In this document: one piece after another, positions 23,601 through 29,959 of the stretch | Layout of the letters: the number at the start of each line of letters is the position of its first letter | Position numbering within the stretch: position 1 is the stretch's first letter | Origin: Candidula unifasciata | Lineage: Eukaryota; Mollusca; Gastropoda; Stylommatophora; Geomitridae | Assembly (NCBI GenBank): GCA_905116865.2 | Contig: CAJHNH020004879.1 | Location: forward strand, 453,001-517,000 | Length of the DNA: 64,000 nucleotides | Reading direction: 5' to 3' | Translations under genes and position numbers: made by a program | The notes under the pieces: generated by a model | Seen by the model: only the letters and a program-made list of their open reading frames with translations | What the model was told of the DNA's origin: nothing | The model's database searches: none

Positions 23601-26600
23601 GTCTATTGTTTGTGTCTTCTTTGTTCAAATTCACAATGGGGAAACATTGGTTTGATAATCTGAATATACAGAGTTCATCATCATCTTGACAATTCTTGTT
23701 CACTCTGTTTGATCTTTCTTCAACTTGTATATTTACCTTTAAAAGGGCATTTTGTTTTGTGGTGAAAATCTAGCCCACCATATTTGTACCTTCTGGCTGA
23801 ATGTATCCATTTTCATCAGGTTGCGATATTCATAGTACCTTGCCAAAGGGTTAACAACTCATGGTTTCTGGATACTTGAAAAAAATGTCTTTTTTTTTTG
23901 GAACCCCAAAACTCACATGAGAAACTCACTTTTAGTAAAGTAGGTAAAGGACCTTTTTGCACACCTGTAGGCATGTGAGGCATATAGGGCTAGACCTATA
24001 TTTGATAGACCAAAAAGCACTTGTGGGTGAGGTGGTCAGCATTTCACCGTTCGCCCTTACTTATCAGGACACCTGGTACCCATTTATGGCTGGGTTGACC
24101 TGGGAGTCATGGTCATTTTTTGAAGAAACTCACTCTTATGATAACGAAATTGTCTGGCCATCTGACAAGCTGTGGTACAACTGCCATCTTGAGCTGCCCA
24201 CCCTGAGGTTTCAGGTAATCACAGAACCAACATGGCAGCAAAATGTCACCTGTTGCCCCGTTCCTGTGCCACCAAAAACTACACATAAAGCCAGTCACTG
24301 CCTGTTGTGAAAGAATTGACATAGACTGCAGTCTCAGCAAAGTCATAGCATACTCACGCATTAAAGGCATAAGGCAGCCATCAGAAGTGCCAACACAAAC
24401 AGTCCAGCATTAGAAATGCAGTTCACAATCAATGGGAATCCATAGGTTTCTTTTCTGTATAAGCTAGTTAATAAATGGCTAAGACCAACAGTATTTTAAC
24501 TGTAACAGACTCTGAAAGCATGCTGAGAAAGGTAAAGACAGGGATGCTTCAAGCAGAGTGGCAAGCTTCATGGGTAGTGAGCATACTTTGGGTTTTAGTG
24601 GGTAATGAGTAGGCAGACAGATTGACTGGATCTGCACCACTGGGTGGTGAATTGATACATGACAAGGCAGATGTGGTCAAGACCCTTTGGGAACAAGCAA
24701 CGGAATCAGTACAGAAACAAGGTTATTATAGCCTGGAGAAAATGAGGCACCTGGGTGTAACTAGAGGGTCTGGCCAGCTCACTACACTCAGAGGAAAGTC
24801 AAGACAGACATATAACCAGATTGTGACCTGTATCATCAGTACTGGAACTCTGCCTTGGCTGCTGAAGATGAGGATAGAGCCCACATGGAAACGCTGTGCT
24901 GTGATGTCAATTCTTGACTCAACTCAACTACCCAACAGTATTTAGTGCAGCAATATTGATCTCTTGTTTGGGACCAGTGGTTTAATGGCTTGACACTTTG
25001 CCAACCAGCCCAACTCAGTCTCAAATGGGTACCAGGTAAATTTCTGGGAAGTAAAGGTGGCTGGCGTGATATTGACCACATCCCTCATCAAGTGCTGATG
25101 GGTCTATACAAACATGAGTCTAGTATCTTATGCCTGATGTGCCACTGGCGTAAAAATTAATCCCCCGACCCCCTTTAAAAAAAATTATGGGACATTTTAT
25201 TCTTGTGATGCATGGCCTAATCTCTCTTCCCCCATAGTTCTCCAGGTCTTTCTGTCAGTGATGATTATACTCATCACTGATGCCTATTATACAGTGGCTT
25301 GTTTGAACATTGACATCTCATGAGTAATAGAGCAGAACTGTGTGTCAATTGTTGGTGACATGTGATTCCTTCTGTGCAGATTCGCATGGATACCTCCCTG
25401 GGGCAGCTGTCACAGATGTTGGATACAGATCATTTCGTGTTGGTTGTTCACAACCAGAGGCAGTGTGAGTTTTTGAATCTGTTCTTATGATTTAGTTGTA
25501 GCAGTTTACAGGTTTTAAAATGTCTCTTCCCCACCCTCCCCTCCCATTCTATGTATGAGCCGTTGCCTGCAGCTTTACCTCCATTTGCCCCAGCATCTTC
25601 TCAGTGGACTAGTCATATTATGGATTGATTGCATAATGGATCAGTGATGATTTTCTTCCCATTCATAAGGACAATTATTAGACATGCAAGGCTAATTTCC
25701 CATAGTGACATCATGGATTGATGGGATCACCTTACCAAGTATTTTAACCCTTTCACCCTGGAAATGCTAAAAAACATGGGTCATTAATCAGTGGGTAGTT
25801 ATGTAAAAATCAGTTTAAAAACAAAATATATACAAATCACTAATACATTTTAAAGACTTTTTTATCTGCATTTTAAATTTTTTCCCTTCAAAATGTATAT
25901 ATATATAAGGAGTAATTTAAAAAAAAAAAAAACTAACACTCACAAACAGGATGAAGTATTAAATGGGATACACTCCGTATGCCTAAAAAACAAAAAAAAA
26001 AAGATACAATATATACCCAGAAACTCATGCAGTGACCCAGTGATCTCTATCACTGAGGCTTTCAGGAAAATTTGACATCAGTGTGGTTTTGACAGTTTTT
26101 TTGGGTCTAGGACCCCTGCCCCCTCCCACCCCCTTTTCCCCCCAGTCCTATTTTTAGTTACTATAGTCATATTAGTCAAATCCTATCTTTTGTCCTCCCT
26201 TTCTTTTCAAATTTTTTTTCCAACTTTAAATTTTTTTTAAAATTTAAATATATAGACCAGGTCACTGCAGACATAATGACAGTCAGCATTTATGGGACTT
26301 GACAGTGTCACAATTGAAAGTGACTAGATTTAATTTTCTCAGGGTGGTAGGGTTAACAACAGATCAGTTTGGTTTAGGTTTAGATAGGTTTATTCAATGG
26401 ATCAACATCATGGCAGAAGAGTTGTAACCCAAAAGTGCTCAGTTCCACTTCTAACTCAAGCCTGAGTCCAACGAAATCTCAGCGCAGTGCATGAACTCCA
26501 TAACACTGGCGAGGATTCCGAAATATTTTAGGTAGATTTTTAGCTCCAAATTTTTGCCCCGGGCAGTGCTACTTTTTTCGATTTCCAACTGCCGAAAGAG

Positions 26601-28332
26601 TTTTTATGTGCGCAACAATACATACAGGCATCTGATCTTACTACCAAGAGACCACAGGAAATTACTAGTTCCCACGTTTAAAAAAAAACATCCTTTATCG
26701 GGGCCTAAACCTGGGACCTGCAGCAATCAAGGCGGACGCCATGCCTCAAGATCACTCAGCCCCCTAGGGAATCAGTGACAAGCACTAGTTCCCAGAAAGA
26801 CCATCAGGACATCAGCAGAAGATTAAACTATGGCTACCCCCCTGATGTATCCAATGCCAACTTGGGAACAATGAATGAGTCCAGCTCAAAACATTTACCA
26901 ATTGACATAACATGCTAAAAAGTAAAGACAGCCGGCATAATGCTGACCATATTACCCACCGAGTGCTGATGGTCTGTAAAAATATGGGTGCTCTTCCCAT
27001 ATGCTCGATACGCCTAAAGGCGTGGAAAGGGATCTTTACTTTTACTTTTATAATATGCCAAAGAATTACAAATTAGTTAGAGATGTGTTACGACTAAAAT
27101 TCTATTACAATAAAGCTGCCTGGAAAGCTTTCCAAACAGAAAGAAAACGTGTACTTTATCATGTAGCAAATGATGATGTAGATTAACTTGCTAAAAATAT
27201 TACAGAGACAATTATGAAAACAGCTGGCAAGCATATTCGGGCATCCATTATGCCATATCACATTTATCCAGATTGCCAATCCATGGAAACATAGCATGTC
27301 AGAAATATGGAACAAGCTTATGTCACTGAAAGGAAGACAAACAAATAAAAGATTAACCAAGCTCTTCCACTTCCACACAGATCAAATACAGACCAGCAGA
27401 AGGCAGGTTTCATGGCTAAGTGTTTTTTAAAGAACTGGTGATCATTTCTCTTATAGTAATTTGTCTTCGTCAACTCGTTAAATATTTACGTTTAGTTTTG
27501 TTTAATTATTCATTTCCCTTCTGATATTGAGGTGCTAGTTTTGTTTAGTTATCCGTTTCTCTTTCGGTTAGCATCCTTTGGATATTTTCTCCATGTTATG
27601 TCAGTGTGTTGGGAAATGAGCAGGAGGATAGACTGGCTGGCTCTGCGCCAATTGGTTGTGAATTAATGTATGACAAGTTAGATATTGTGAGGGCCCTTTG
27701 AGAACGGGTGAACAGTGCAGAGGCGCAGATGGATCATTACGGTCCGAGGAGAATGGCACTGCAAGGAGTTACCAAGGGATCTGGTCGACGCTCAACACTC
27801 AGGAGAAGGATGAGACGGATATACGATCAGACGGTTACTGGCACCATAGGAATTGGAACTCTTCCCTTGGTGGTGAAGATGGGAACTGAGCACTTATGGG
27901 AGTGTCCTGAGTGCTGTGATGTTGAATTTTAATTCAACATGCAACATTCTTTCGGTAGTGTAGGTGCTAGATGCATGCCTACCAGCCTCCAAGGTTTCAG
28001 CTTTGAATCCACATGAAAACTGACCTAGGCTCCCATGCTGTCCCAGACTAAAATCATTACCAGGAAATATCCCTGGAAGTAAATGCAGCCTGTTACCTAC
28101 ACTGCCCACAAAGGCGAATTAGTGTAAAAGGATGGGTCTATCATGCCTTCACATCCTAACTGGTCCTTTACTCGAATGTCTCTTTTAGCTGCACTAATCA
28201 TTTCTTTGTTTCTTTCATTCAAATGTAGATGGCATGGATGGAAAGGTGGAGAACAAACAGATGATTTTTGGCATCGCAACACGGATTGACCTCCTTAACT
28301 TCATCACCTCAAATGATACAGCAGGCTGTTGA
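2492..28332 (+). CDS. CBS: Cystathionine beta-synthase, 13 exons, 5' end outside the window
   Basis: CBS is the PLP enzyme of transsulfuration that condenses serine (or cysteine) with homocysteine to give cystathionine (or H2S). Thirteen exons join with consistent phase into about 449 residues, matching the human enzyme from about residue 106 to its end. Visible in order: the PLP lysine motif GSVKDR, the substrate loop TSGNTG, GTGGT of the phosphate-binding loop followed by a CPDC (CxxC) motif, GIGYDF, CGGSSGS, the linker with three Trp, and two C-terminal CBS (Bateman) motifs spread over the last four exons. Every intron seen is GT..AG. The N-terminal exons, including the heme ligands of animal CBS, lie upstream of position 1. 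No frameshift or stop interrupts the exons, so the gene looks functional. Whether this enzyme is SAM-responsive cannot be told from sequence. Confidence 0.97.
2627..3012. other. CBS intron sequence between exon A and repeat B
   Basis: AT-rich intron sequence after the exon A donor. No domain, RNA gene or recognised repeat is visible. The frame open through the donor here is intron read-through. Confidence 0.5.
3013..3290 (-). mobile_element. Repeat B copy (reverse)
   Basis: Reverse-complement copy of the dispersed ~290-bp family whose 3' end reads GTTTACAGCTGGTGAACGCG plus (GAA)n. Here the TTC-rich tail comes first, then AGCGTTCACTAGCTGTGAAC, then the matching body. It contains a C-run at 3250-3263. 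Other copies lie at 10.3, 22.1, 29.0, 29.3, 34.9, 47.0 and 60.8 kb. Confidence 0.75.
3508..3755 (+). mobile_element. Repeat B copy (forward), decayed
   Basis: Begins GGTTCCAGGGCCCCAATTTA and continues through CAACAGTCTGCATACAAATA and CCAGAAGTGGATGAGCAACA, the same order as the intact copy at 47.0 kb, with a T-run insertion around 3592-3605. Confidence 0.65.
3756..4060 (+). pseudogene. Possible LINE ORF2 C-terminal relic
   Basis: Translation gives a basic run followed by [14 protein letters not shown], resembling the tail of non-LTR polymerases (basic patch, then W/C-IDNIKEDL). Several stops interrupt it. The assignment is tentative. Confidence 0.3.
4265..4672. repeat. 18-bp minisatellite ending at the exon B splice acceptor
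   Basis: About 22 tandem copies of the 18-base unit TTCCTACATGATTCTGTG, with GTG/CTC and TTCC/ATCC variants. The last unit reads TTCCTACAG and supplies the 3' splice site of the next CBS exon. One internal unit (4575-4584) carries the same TACAG change. Confidence 0.95.
4675..4754 (+). CDS. CBS: CBS exon B
   Basis: 80 bases after acceptor CCTACAG and before donor AAG|GTAACA. With the G from exon A it starts at Gly and reads [20 protein letters not shown] then EKMSMEK, a near match to the human enzyme. The acceptor lies in the last unit of the 18-bp minisatellite. Confidence 0.96.
4780..6945. repeat. ~31-bp minisatellite, about 2.1 kb
   Basis: Begins about 25 bases after the exon B donor. 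The unit contains GACTATTACAGGTTGTAGAT and ATAGGACATCA. Between 5145 and 5560 the units are nearly identical (31 bases); elsewhere they vary from about 25 to 36 bases, with insertions of GACA (CAGACAGACTATTAC). No strand carries a long reading frame through it. Confidence 0.95.
6946..8036. other. CBS intron sequence without recognised features
   Basis: Unique-looking AT-rich intron sequence between the 31-bp array and exon C. Short frames around 7.0-7.3 kb occur on both strands and match nothing I recognise. Confidence 0.5.
8037..8171 (+). CDS. CBS: CBS exon C
   Basis: 135 bases, phase 0 at both ends, between TTGATAG and donor CAG|GTTTTG. It encodes [20 protein letters not shown], then [13 protein letters not shown] and [10 protein letters not shown], collinear with the human enzyme's catalytic core. 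Confidence 0.97.
8438..8705 (+). mobile_element. SINE A copy, diverged
   Basis: tRNA-like head (GGTAGTGTAGCAGCTAGA, then B-box-like GGGTTCAAATTC), then a body with GACCTTGATTGG and CCCACTGGTCTATAAAATGT. It ends near a T-run. Same layout as the cleaner copy at 9478. Confidence 0.7.
8815..9195 (-). mobile_element. Family C copy (LINE 3' end, antisense)
   Basis: Contains ACATCACAGCACTCGGGACA, CCCAAAGGGCCCTCGCAACA and CTGCTCATTTCCCAACACAC, in the same order as copies at 11.7 kb and (inverted) 27.6 kb. On the minus strand it corresponds to the C-terminal end of a LINE RNase-H region (GNExADRLAG...) and the short 3' tail. Confidence 0.7.
9478..9722 (+). mobile_element. SINE A copy
   Basis: Starts GAGTCGCCGTGGCTAGATGC (A-box-like), then GTGGGTTCGCTCCCTGG (B-box-like), then the family body GGGTACCGGATGGAGTCCCG and GGTCTATAAAAATATAGGTC. 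This is a tRNA-derived SINE, not a functional tRNA: the head lacks a full cloverleaf and is joined to a ~180-bp body. Confidence 0.8.
9899..9968 (+). CDS. CBS: CBS exon D
   Basis: 70 bases after TTATGTTTCAG and before donor GATG|GTATGA. It encodes [20 protein letters not shown] and ACD, and ends with the first base of a Gly codon. Confidence 0.96.
10340..10640 (+). mobile_element. Repeat B copy (forward)
   Basis: Runs from the CCCAGTGTGGGTTTCGGGGC head through AACAGGACTGCAGTCCAGAA to TGGTGAACGCGAAGAAGAAG. It has the full layout of the family including the short (GAA)n tail. Confidence 0.8.
10736..10827 (+). CDS. CBS: CBS exon E (phosphate loop and CxxC)
   Basis: 92 bases after CATCCGCAG, ending AAG|GTAAAA, phase 0. 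It encodes [20 protein letters not shown] with the PLP phosphate-binding loop GTGGT, and [11 protein letters not shown] with a CPDC motif at the position of the human CPGC (CxxC) motif. Confidence 0.97.
10846..11240. repeat. 23-bp minisatellite following exon E
   Basis: About 17 copies of a 23-base unit containing GGTTCCTCATTGTTGGATAC. It starts about 20 bases after the donor. Frames remain open for over 100 codons only because few stops occur in the unit. Degenerate relatives (GGTTCCCATTGTCAGATA) continue to about 11690. Confidence 0.95.
11318..11460 (-). mobile_element. Repeat G copy (reverse)
   Basis: ACAAAGTGCCACTATTTGGA and GATGAGGATCA are the reverse complement of the family signature TGATCCTCATCCGAATAGTG seen at 50.7 kb. 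It is inserted into the degenerate part of the 20-23-bp array. Confidence 0.65.
11690..12065 (-). mobile_element. Family C copy (antisense)
   Basis: From AATCGACATCACAGCACTCG to GGAGAAAATATCCACAGGAT. Same two ends as the copy at 8815-9195 and, inverted, the copy at 27560-27940. It interrupts the minisatellite of this intron, which resumes directly after it. Confidence 0.7.
12068..12200. repeat. 20-bp minisatellite before exon F
   Basis: About six copies of a 20-base unit GTTCCCTGTGTCACATAGGT (GTC/GCC variants). The sequence resembles the 23-bp unit downstream of exon E, so both are probably remnants of one array. Confidence 0.85.
12235..12360 (+). CDS. CBS: CBS exon F
   Basis: 126 bases, phase 0, after TTTAATACAG and before the strong donor GAG|GTAAGT. 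It encodes [20 protein letters not shown] and [15 protein letters not shown], including the conserved GIGYDF stretch. The first 14-15 bases of the exon are duplicated in the intron at 12206-12220. Confidence 0.97.
12590..12680 (+). mobile_element. Repeat B, 3' half
   Basis: GTGGATGAACACCCAGAACT and TTTTCAGCTGGTAAATGCGA match the end of repeat B. The 5' half is absent. Confidence 0.6.
12700..14470. other. CBS intron sequence without recognised features
   Basis: Nearly 1.8 kb of intron F-G with no domain, RNA gene or repeat family that I recognise. Open frames are under 80 codons and unconserved in appearance. Confidence 0.5.
14473..14570 (+). mobile_element. Repeat B, 5' fragment with G-run
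   Basis: TTTTTGGGCCCCATTTTGGT, then about 25 G, then AGACTCATTGCCTCC, as in the head of repeat B (GGGCCCCATT..AGACCCACTGCCTCC). The homopolymer makes this a likely sequencing weak spot. Confidence 0.55.
14955..15039 (+). CDS. CBS: CBS exon G
   Basis: 85 bases after TTCTCTGACAG, ending CTCTGTG|GTAATT. It encodes [20 protein letters not shown] and IREEGLLC, and ends with the first base of the Gly codon that begins the GGSSGS motif. Confidence 0.96.
15590..17700. repeat. 28-bp minisatellite, about 2.1 kb, upstream of exon H
   Basis: More than 60 copies of a 28-base unit containing GTTAGCTGTCAGTCAGTAAC followed by AAGTGAGT. Recurrent unit types are CAGTCAGT versus CAGTACAGT, AACAAG versus AGCAAG, and GTGAGT versus GTGAAT. 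Copies become degenerate at both edges. The last copies end about 30 bases before the exon H acceptor. Confidence 0.97.
17733..17844 (+). CDS. CBS: CBS exon H (GGSSGS)
   Basis: 112 bases after AATGTTTTCAG and before the strong donor CAT|GTAAGT. It completes the GGSSGS motif (Ser contacts the PLP pyridine nitrogen in CBS) and encodes [16 protein letters not shown]. The last codon is split AT|G. Confidence 0.97.
17900..18580 (-). pseudogene. Jockey-type LINE reverse transcriptase relic
   Basis: On the minus strand the translation shows the RT pattern [10 protein letters not shown], then a stop, then [20 protein letters not shown] with the YADD catalytic motif, and farther on a frame with [15 protein letters not shown], the downstream 'RLxxVQNEAMR' region. 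In-frame stops show it is dead. It lies antisense in a CBS intron. Confidence 0.75.
18590..19440. other. CBS intron sequence, partly GATGTGT-rich
   Basis: No recognised gene or repeat family. 19250-19370 is a degenerate simple array of GATGTGTCACTGGTGTGT-like units. Confidence 0.5.
19452..19532 (+). CDS. CBS: CBS exon I
   Basis: 81 bases after CATTTCCAG, ending GAATG|GTCAGT. It encodes [20 protein letters not shown] and IEPSKE, the end of the catalytic core and the linker. The last codon is split TG|G (Trp). Confidence 0.95.
19560..20400. other. CBS intron sequence, low complexity in part
   Basis: Contains G-run/C-rich patches at 19672-19735 and T-runs near 19800. 20250-20345 has a weak tRNA-like stretch on the minus strand (GGCCAAATGGTTAGAAAG) that may be a decayed SINE head. 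Nothing else is recognised. Confidence 0.45.
20402..20536 (+). CDS. CBS: CBS exon J (linker and first CBS motif)
   Basis: 135 bases after TTTCCACAG, ending ACCGG|GTAATT. With the preceding TG it encodes [20 protein letters not shown], then [17 protein letters not shown]. The three Trp and the FDQVPVVDE stretch are hallmarks of the start of the regulatory CBS domain pair in animal CBS. Confidence 0.97.
20620..20830 (+). pseudogene. LINE ORF2 C-terminal relic
   Basis: Reads [20 protein letters not shown] and later EGEMMEC and [11 protein letters not shown], with frame breaks. RRWRWLGHV is a common motif near the C-terminus of RTE/CR1-like non-LTR polymerases. Confidence 0.65.
21030..21600 (+). 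pseudogene. LINE RNase H-end relic
   Basis: Translation shows [20 protein letters not shown], then [13 protein letters not shown] and [11 protein letters not shown], the order seen at the end of Jockey-like LINE polymerases with an RNase H domain (ADKLAKEGA, then LRTGH). A later frame gives CPLRLFQ. Several stops are present. Confidence 0.7.
22128..22350 (-). mobile_element. Repeat B copy (reverse)
   Basis: Starts with (TTC)n then TTAGCATTCATTAGCTGTAA, the reverse complement of the repeat B 3' end, and continues through TTTGTTTTACAGATCTGTCT. Confidence 0.7.
22380..22640 (+). pseudogene. LINE ORF2 C-terminal relic
   Basis: Translation [20 protein letters not shown] then [14 protein letters not shown] resembles the 'GHVxRHDSLAKTV...RKxWxDNxKEWTG' tail of non-LTR polymerases. 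Upstream frames contain stops. Confidence 0.65.
22886..22994 (+). CDS. CBS: CBS exon K (first CBS motif, end)
   Basis: 109 bases after TTCTCTATAG, ending CAG|GTAAGA, phase 0. It encodes [20 protein letters not shown] and [11 protein letters not shown], matching the conserved ILGMVTLGNM and VIYKQFKQ stretches of animal CBS. Confidence 0.97.
23500..23670. repeat. Penelope-derived terminal fold-back
   Basis: 23510-23565 (GCCTGGCATATTTTGCTATA, TCTCGTCAGGTGTATACTAC) matches the left terminal sequence of the Penelope-like element at 36.28 kb. 23566-23665 (CCTGACAAAATACAGAACAG, TGCAGTCTATTGTTTGTGTC) matches its right terminal sequence at 40.6 kb. The two halves are inverted copies of each other, with no internal coding sequence. 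Confidence 0.7.
23945..24130 (-). mobile_element. SINE A copy (reverse), 3' part
   Basis: Contains CATATAGGGCTAGACCTATA and GGACACCTGGTACCCATTTA, the reverse complement of the SINE A body. The tRNA-like head is missing or too diverged. Confidence 0.7.
24240..24440 (-). repeat. Repeat I copy, diverged
   Basis: GACTGCAGTCTCAGCAAAGT and CATCAGAAGTGCCAACACAA, then CAGTCCAGCATTAGAAATGC, match the order of the repeat at 45.85-46.1 kb. Confidence 0.65.
24580..24950 (+). pseudogene. Family C copy: LINE RNase-H tail and 3' end (sense)
   Basis: Translation shows [20 protein letters not shown], then [20 protein letters not shown] and [11 protein letters not shown], the tail of a LINE polymerase after its RNase H domain. 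It lies in sense in the CBS intron. One full-length frame survives for about 107 codons. Confidence 0.7.
24962..25163 (+). mobile_element. SINE A copy
   Basis: TGGGTACCAGGTAAATTTCT, GGAAGTAAAGGTGGCTGGCG and TGATGGGTCTATACAAACAT follow the SINE A body, with a weak head. Confidence 0.7.
25380..25464 (+). CDS. CBS: CBS exon L (second CBS motif, start)
   Basis: 85 bases after TTCTGTGCAG, ending CAGT|GTGAGT. It encodes [20 protein letters not shown] and LVVHNQRQ, equivalent to [20 protein letters not shown] in human CBS. It ends on the first base of a Tyr codon. Confidence 0.96.
25744..26356. mobile_element. piggyBac-like MITE
   Basis: TTAA at both ends (25744-25747 and 26353-26356) with imperfect inverted termini CCCTTTCACCCTGGAAATG and, inverted from the right, CCCTACCACCCTGAGAAAA. 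A TTAA target duplication plus a CCCT.. terminus is characteristic of piggyBac-type elements. About 600 bp, low-complexity interior, no transposase. Confidence 0.55.
26640..26770 (-). mobile_element. Possible SINE head (reverse)
   Basis: On the minus strand GGGGGCTGAGTGATCTTGAG is A-box-like and GGTCCCAGGTTTAGG is B-box-like. No complete element is delimited. Confidence 0.35.
26830..27055 (+). mobile_element. SINE A copy, 3' part
   Basis: AAGTAAAGACAGCCGGCATA, GAGTGCTGATGGTCTGTAAA and the tail GGATCTTTACTTTTACTTTT match the intact SINE A copies at 59.3 and 62.1 kb. Confidence 0.7.
27056..27420 (+). pseudogene. Possible LINE ORF2 internal relic
   Basis: Translation gives [20 protein letters not shown] and then, after a stop, [17 protein letters not shown], reminiscent of the stretch between endonuclease and RT in Jockey-like LINEs. 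Several stops; tentative. Confidence 0.35.
27560..27940 (+). pseudogene. Family C copy: LINE RNase-H tail and 3' end (sense)
   Basis: Starts GTTAGCATCCTTTGGATATT, then GGGAAATGAGCAGGAGGATA, and ends with a frame giving [16 protein letters not shown] and a stop, a frequent C-terminus of mollusc LINE polymerases. It shares both end points with the copies at 8.8 and 11.7 kb. One stop breaks the frame near 27700. Confidence 0.75.
27950..28140 (+). mobile_element. SINE A copy, diverged
   Basis: GTGTAGGTGCTAGATGCATG (A-box-like) followed by AGCTTTGAATCCACATG (B-box-like) and a body with CCTAGGCTCCCATGCTGTCC and CCTGGAAGTAAATGCAGCC. It sits about 90 bases before the last CBS exon. Confidence 0.6.
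28229..28332 (+). CDS. CBS: CBS exon M (C-terminal exon and stop)
   Basis: Acceptor AAATGTAG, then 104 bases to TGA. It encodes (Y)[18 protein letters not shown] and [15 protein letters not shown], completing the second CBS motif (human MVFGVVTAIDLLNFVAAQ). The C-terminus is about as long as the human one. Confidence 0.97.
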
Positions 28333-28731
28333 TTCCACTAGACCACTGCTTTTTTTTATTTCCCCCCTATATCTATTTTCATATGTTATTTTCATTGGAC
28401 CCTGCTAGCATGTCTTACAGTGTCAGTTTGTACTTTTCTGTGTGACTGACATTATCACCATCATGTACTAAATACAATATAAAATGTGACTAGAAAGCTC
28501 AAAGAAGAGAAATGGAAAAGATTCGCACAAATACGATCAAATGTTTTTACCAAAGTCTATCGACGGAGTACTAAATACAACACAAACTGTGACTAGAAAA
28601 TTCAGTTAAGAAGACAACGCATAAGGGTCAACATGAAATCAAGAAATATCTAGTAAGAACAGATAAGGATATGAAGTGCTATATTATAAACTGATAAAAA
28701 TAAAAAGATGTATAAAAATTTAAAAAATAAA
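28333..28731 (+). other. CBS: Probable CBS 3' UTR with two AATAAA signals
   Basis: AT-rich sequence after the stop. AATAAA occurs at 28699-28704 and 28726-28731. The polyadenylation point cannot be fixed from sequence alone. Confidence 0.55.
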
Positions 28732-28829
28732 AACACAGGGACAAATATAATAATTTCTTTGACTATTTATTTTATATATCATAGCCATCTCTATAACACA
28801 AACTTGCCACCAACTCAGTTATGTTGGAT

Positions 28830-28955
28830 TTGAGAGAGAGGGAGACAGGGAGAGAGAGAAAGACAGAGAGGGAAGGAGAGGGAGAGTGAGTGAGGGAGGA
28901 AGGGCAGGAGAGAGAGAGGGCGAGGGGAGAAAGAAGGAGAAAGAGCAAAATATTT
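28830..28955. repeat. GA-rich low-complexity tract
   Basis: Purine-rich GAGAGA/GGGAGA tract without a regular long unit. Confidence 0.8.
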
Positions 28956-28974
28956 CTCGGATGAGAAGAAGCAC

Positions 28975-29180
28975 TCTTGGCATATTCTGCTTCGTCATCT
29001 TAGCTTTCGGGCGCTGTAAACCAGTGAAAGTTCTGGTTGTTCGTCAACTCCTGGAATTTGGTCTTGATCCAGAACTGGAGTTTTGCATGCAGATTCATTT
29101 TACAGATTTGGCTAATCTATATGCAGTCTTGTTTCCTTGCCTCTCAGACAGAAACACTCCAACTTTGGAAAAAAAAAACT
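28975..29180 (-). mobile_element. Repeat B copy (reverse)
   Basis: CTTCGTCATCTTAGCTTTCG begins the reverse tail; CAGTGAAAGTTCTGGTTGTT and ATTTTACAGATTTGGCTAAT match the body. Confidence 0.7.
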
Positions 29181-29337
29181 TTTAAAGCAAGGGGAGGGGG
29201 AGGGGAGGGGAGGGGTAGTGGATCTGTTGTTTGTTCTTCTAAATCTCTCAGCAGAACCCATACGGGGATGGGATGGCATATTGACGAGAGAATTTTAAAA
29301 TGTCGAAATCCAAAACAATGATATATTAAAAGCTTGC

Positions 29338-29862
29338 TTCCAATATGGGTTCTGGTACCCCATCTGCAGGGAAAAAGAATGGACCCACTACCGTCCTAAC
29401 AAGCATGTCGTAAGAGTCAACTAATTATGGGATCCCCTTGAAGTCGAAGGGTGTCTGTCTGACAGTCTGCATACAAATCTGTAAAACGGATGTGCACACA
29501 AAAAGTATTAAAAAAGGTCCTTTTTCCATACCTTTAGGGCATATAGGGCTGGACCTATATTTTTATAAACCAATCGGCACAAGATGGGTGATGTGGTCAG
29601 CATCACGCCGGCTGCCTTTACTTCCCGGGACTGCACCTGGTACCCACTCAAGGCTGGTTCGACCTTGAAGTCAAGATCATTTTTGAAAAAAGTCCGGCTC
29701 CGCTAGAGAGCAAACCCACAACCTTCCGATTTGCACGCAAGCGCCTAGCCACACCACCACGGCAACTCTTGTGCACACACAACAAGACTTAATAAAAGTC
29801 CAGTTGTGGACAAACAATCGTAACTTTCCTCTGGAGTTTACAGCCGGTAAACACAAATAAAT
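29338..29862 (+). mobile_element. Repeat B copy split by SINE A
   Basis: The head CCAATATGGGTTCTGGTACC and body lie at 29338-29500; the end GTCCAGTTGTGGACAAACAA and GAGTTTACAGCCGGTAAACA at 29770-29862. A reverse SINE A separates them and is bounded by TGTGCACACA at 29491-29500 and 29770-29779. Confidence 0.8.
29501..29769 (-). mobile_element. SINE A nested in repeat B
   Basis: Reverse SINE A: tail first (AAAAAGGTCCTTTTTCC), then GGGCTGGACCTATATTTTTA, TGGTACCCACTCAAGGCTGG, and the tRNA-like head at the right (GCGCCTAGCCACACCACCAC). Flanked by a 10-bp direct repeat TGTGCACACA. Confidence 0.85.
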
Positions 29863-29959
29863 AAGAATTACCACAAATAAAAAATGGGATATCAAAAGTC
29901 TCAGAACCACGCAAAATATTAAATCATGGTCACAGACCTGAACATTTGTTATATATTAG

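Noticed and set aside
23299..23703. 134-codon minus-strand frame as a gene
   Set aside because: Part of it is Penelope terminal sequence; no domain or splice support.
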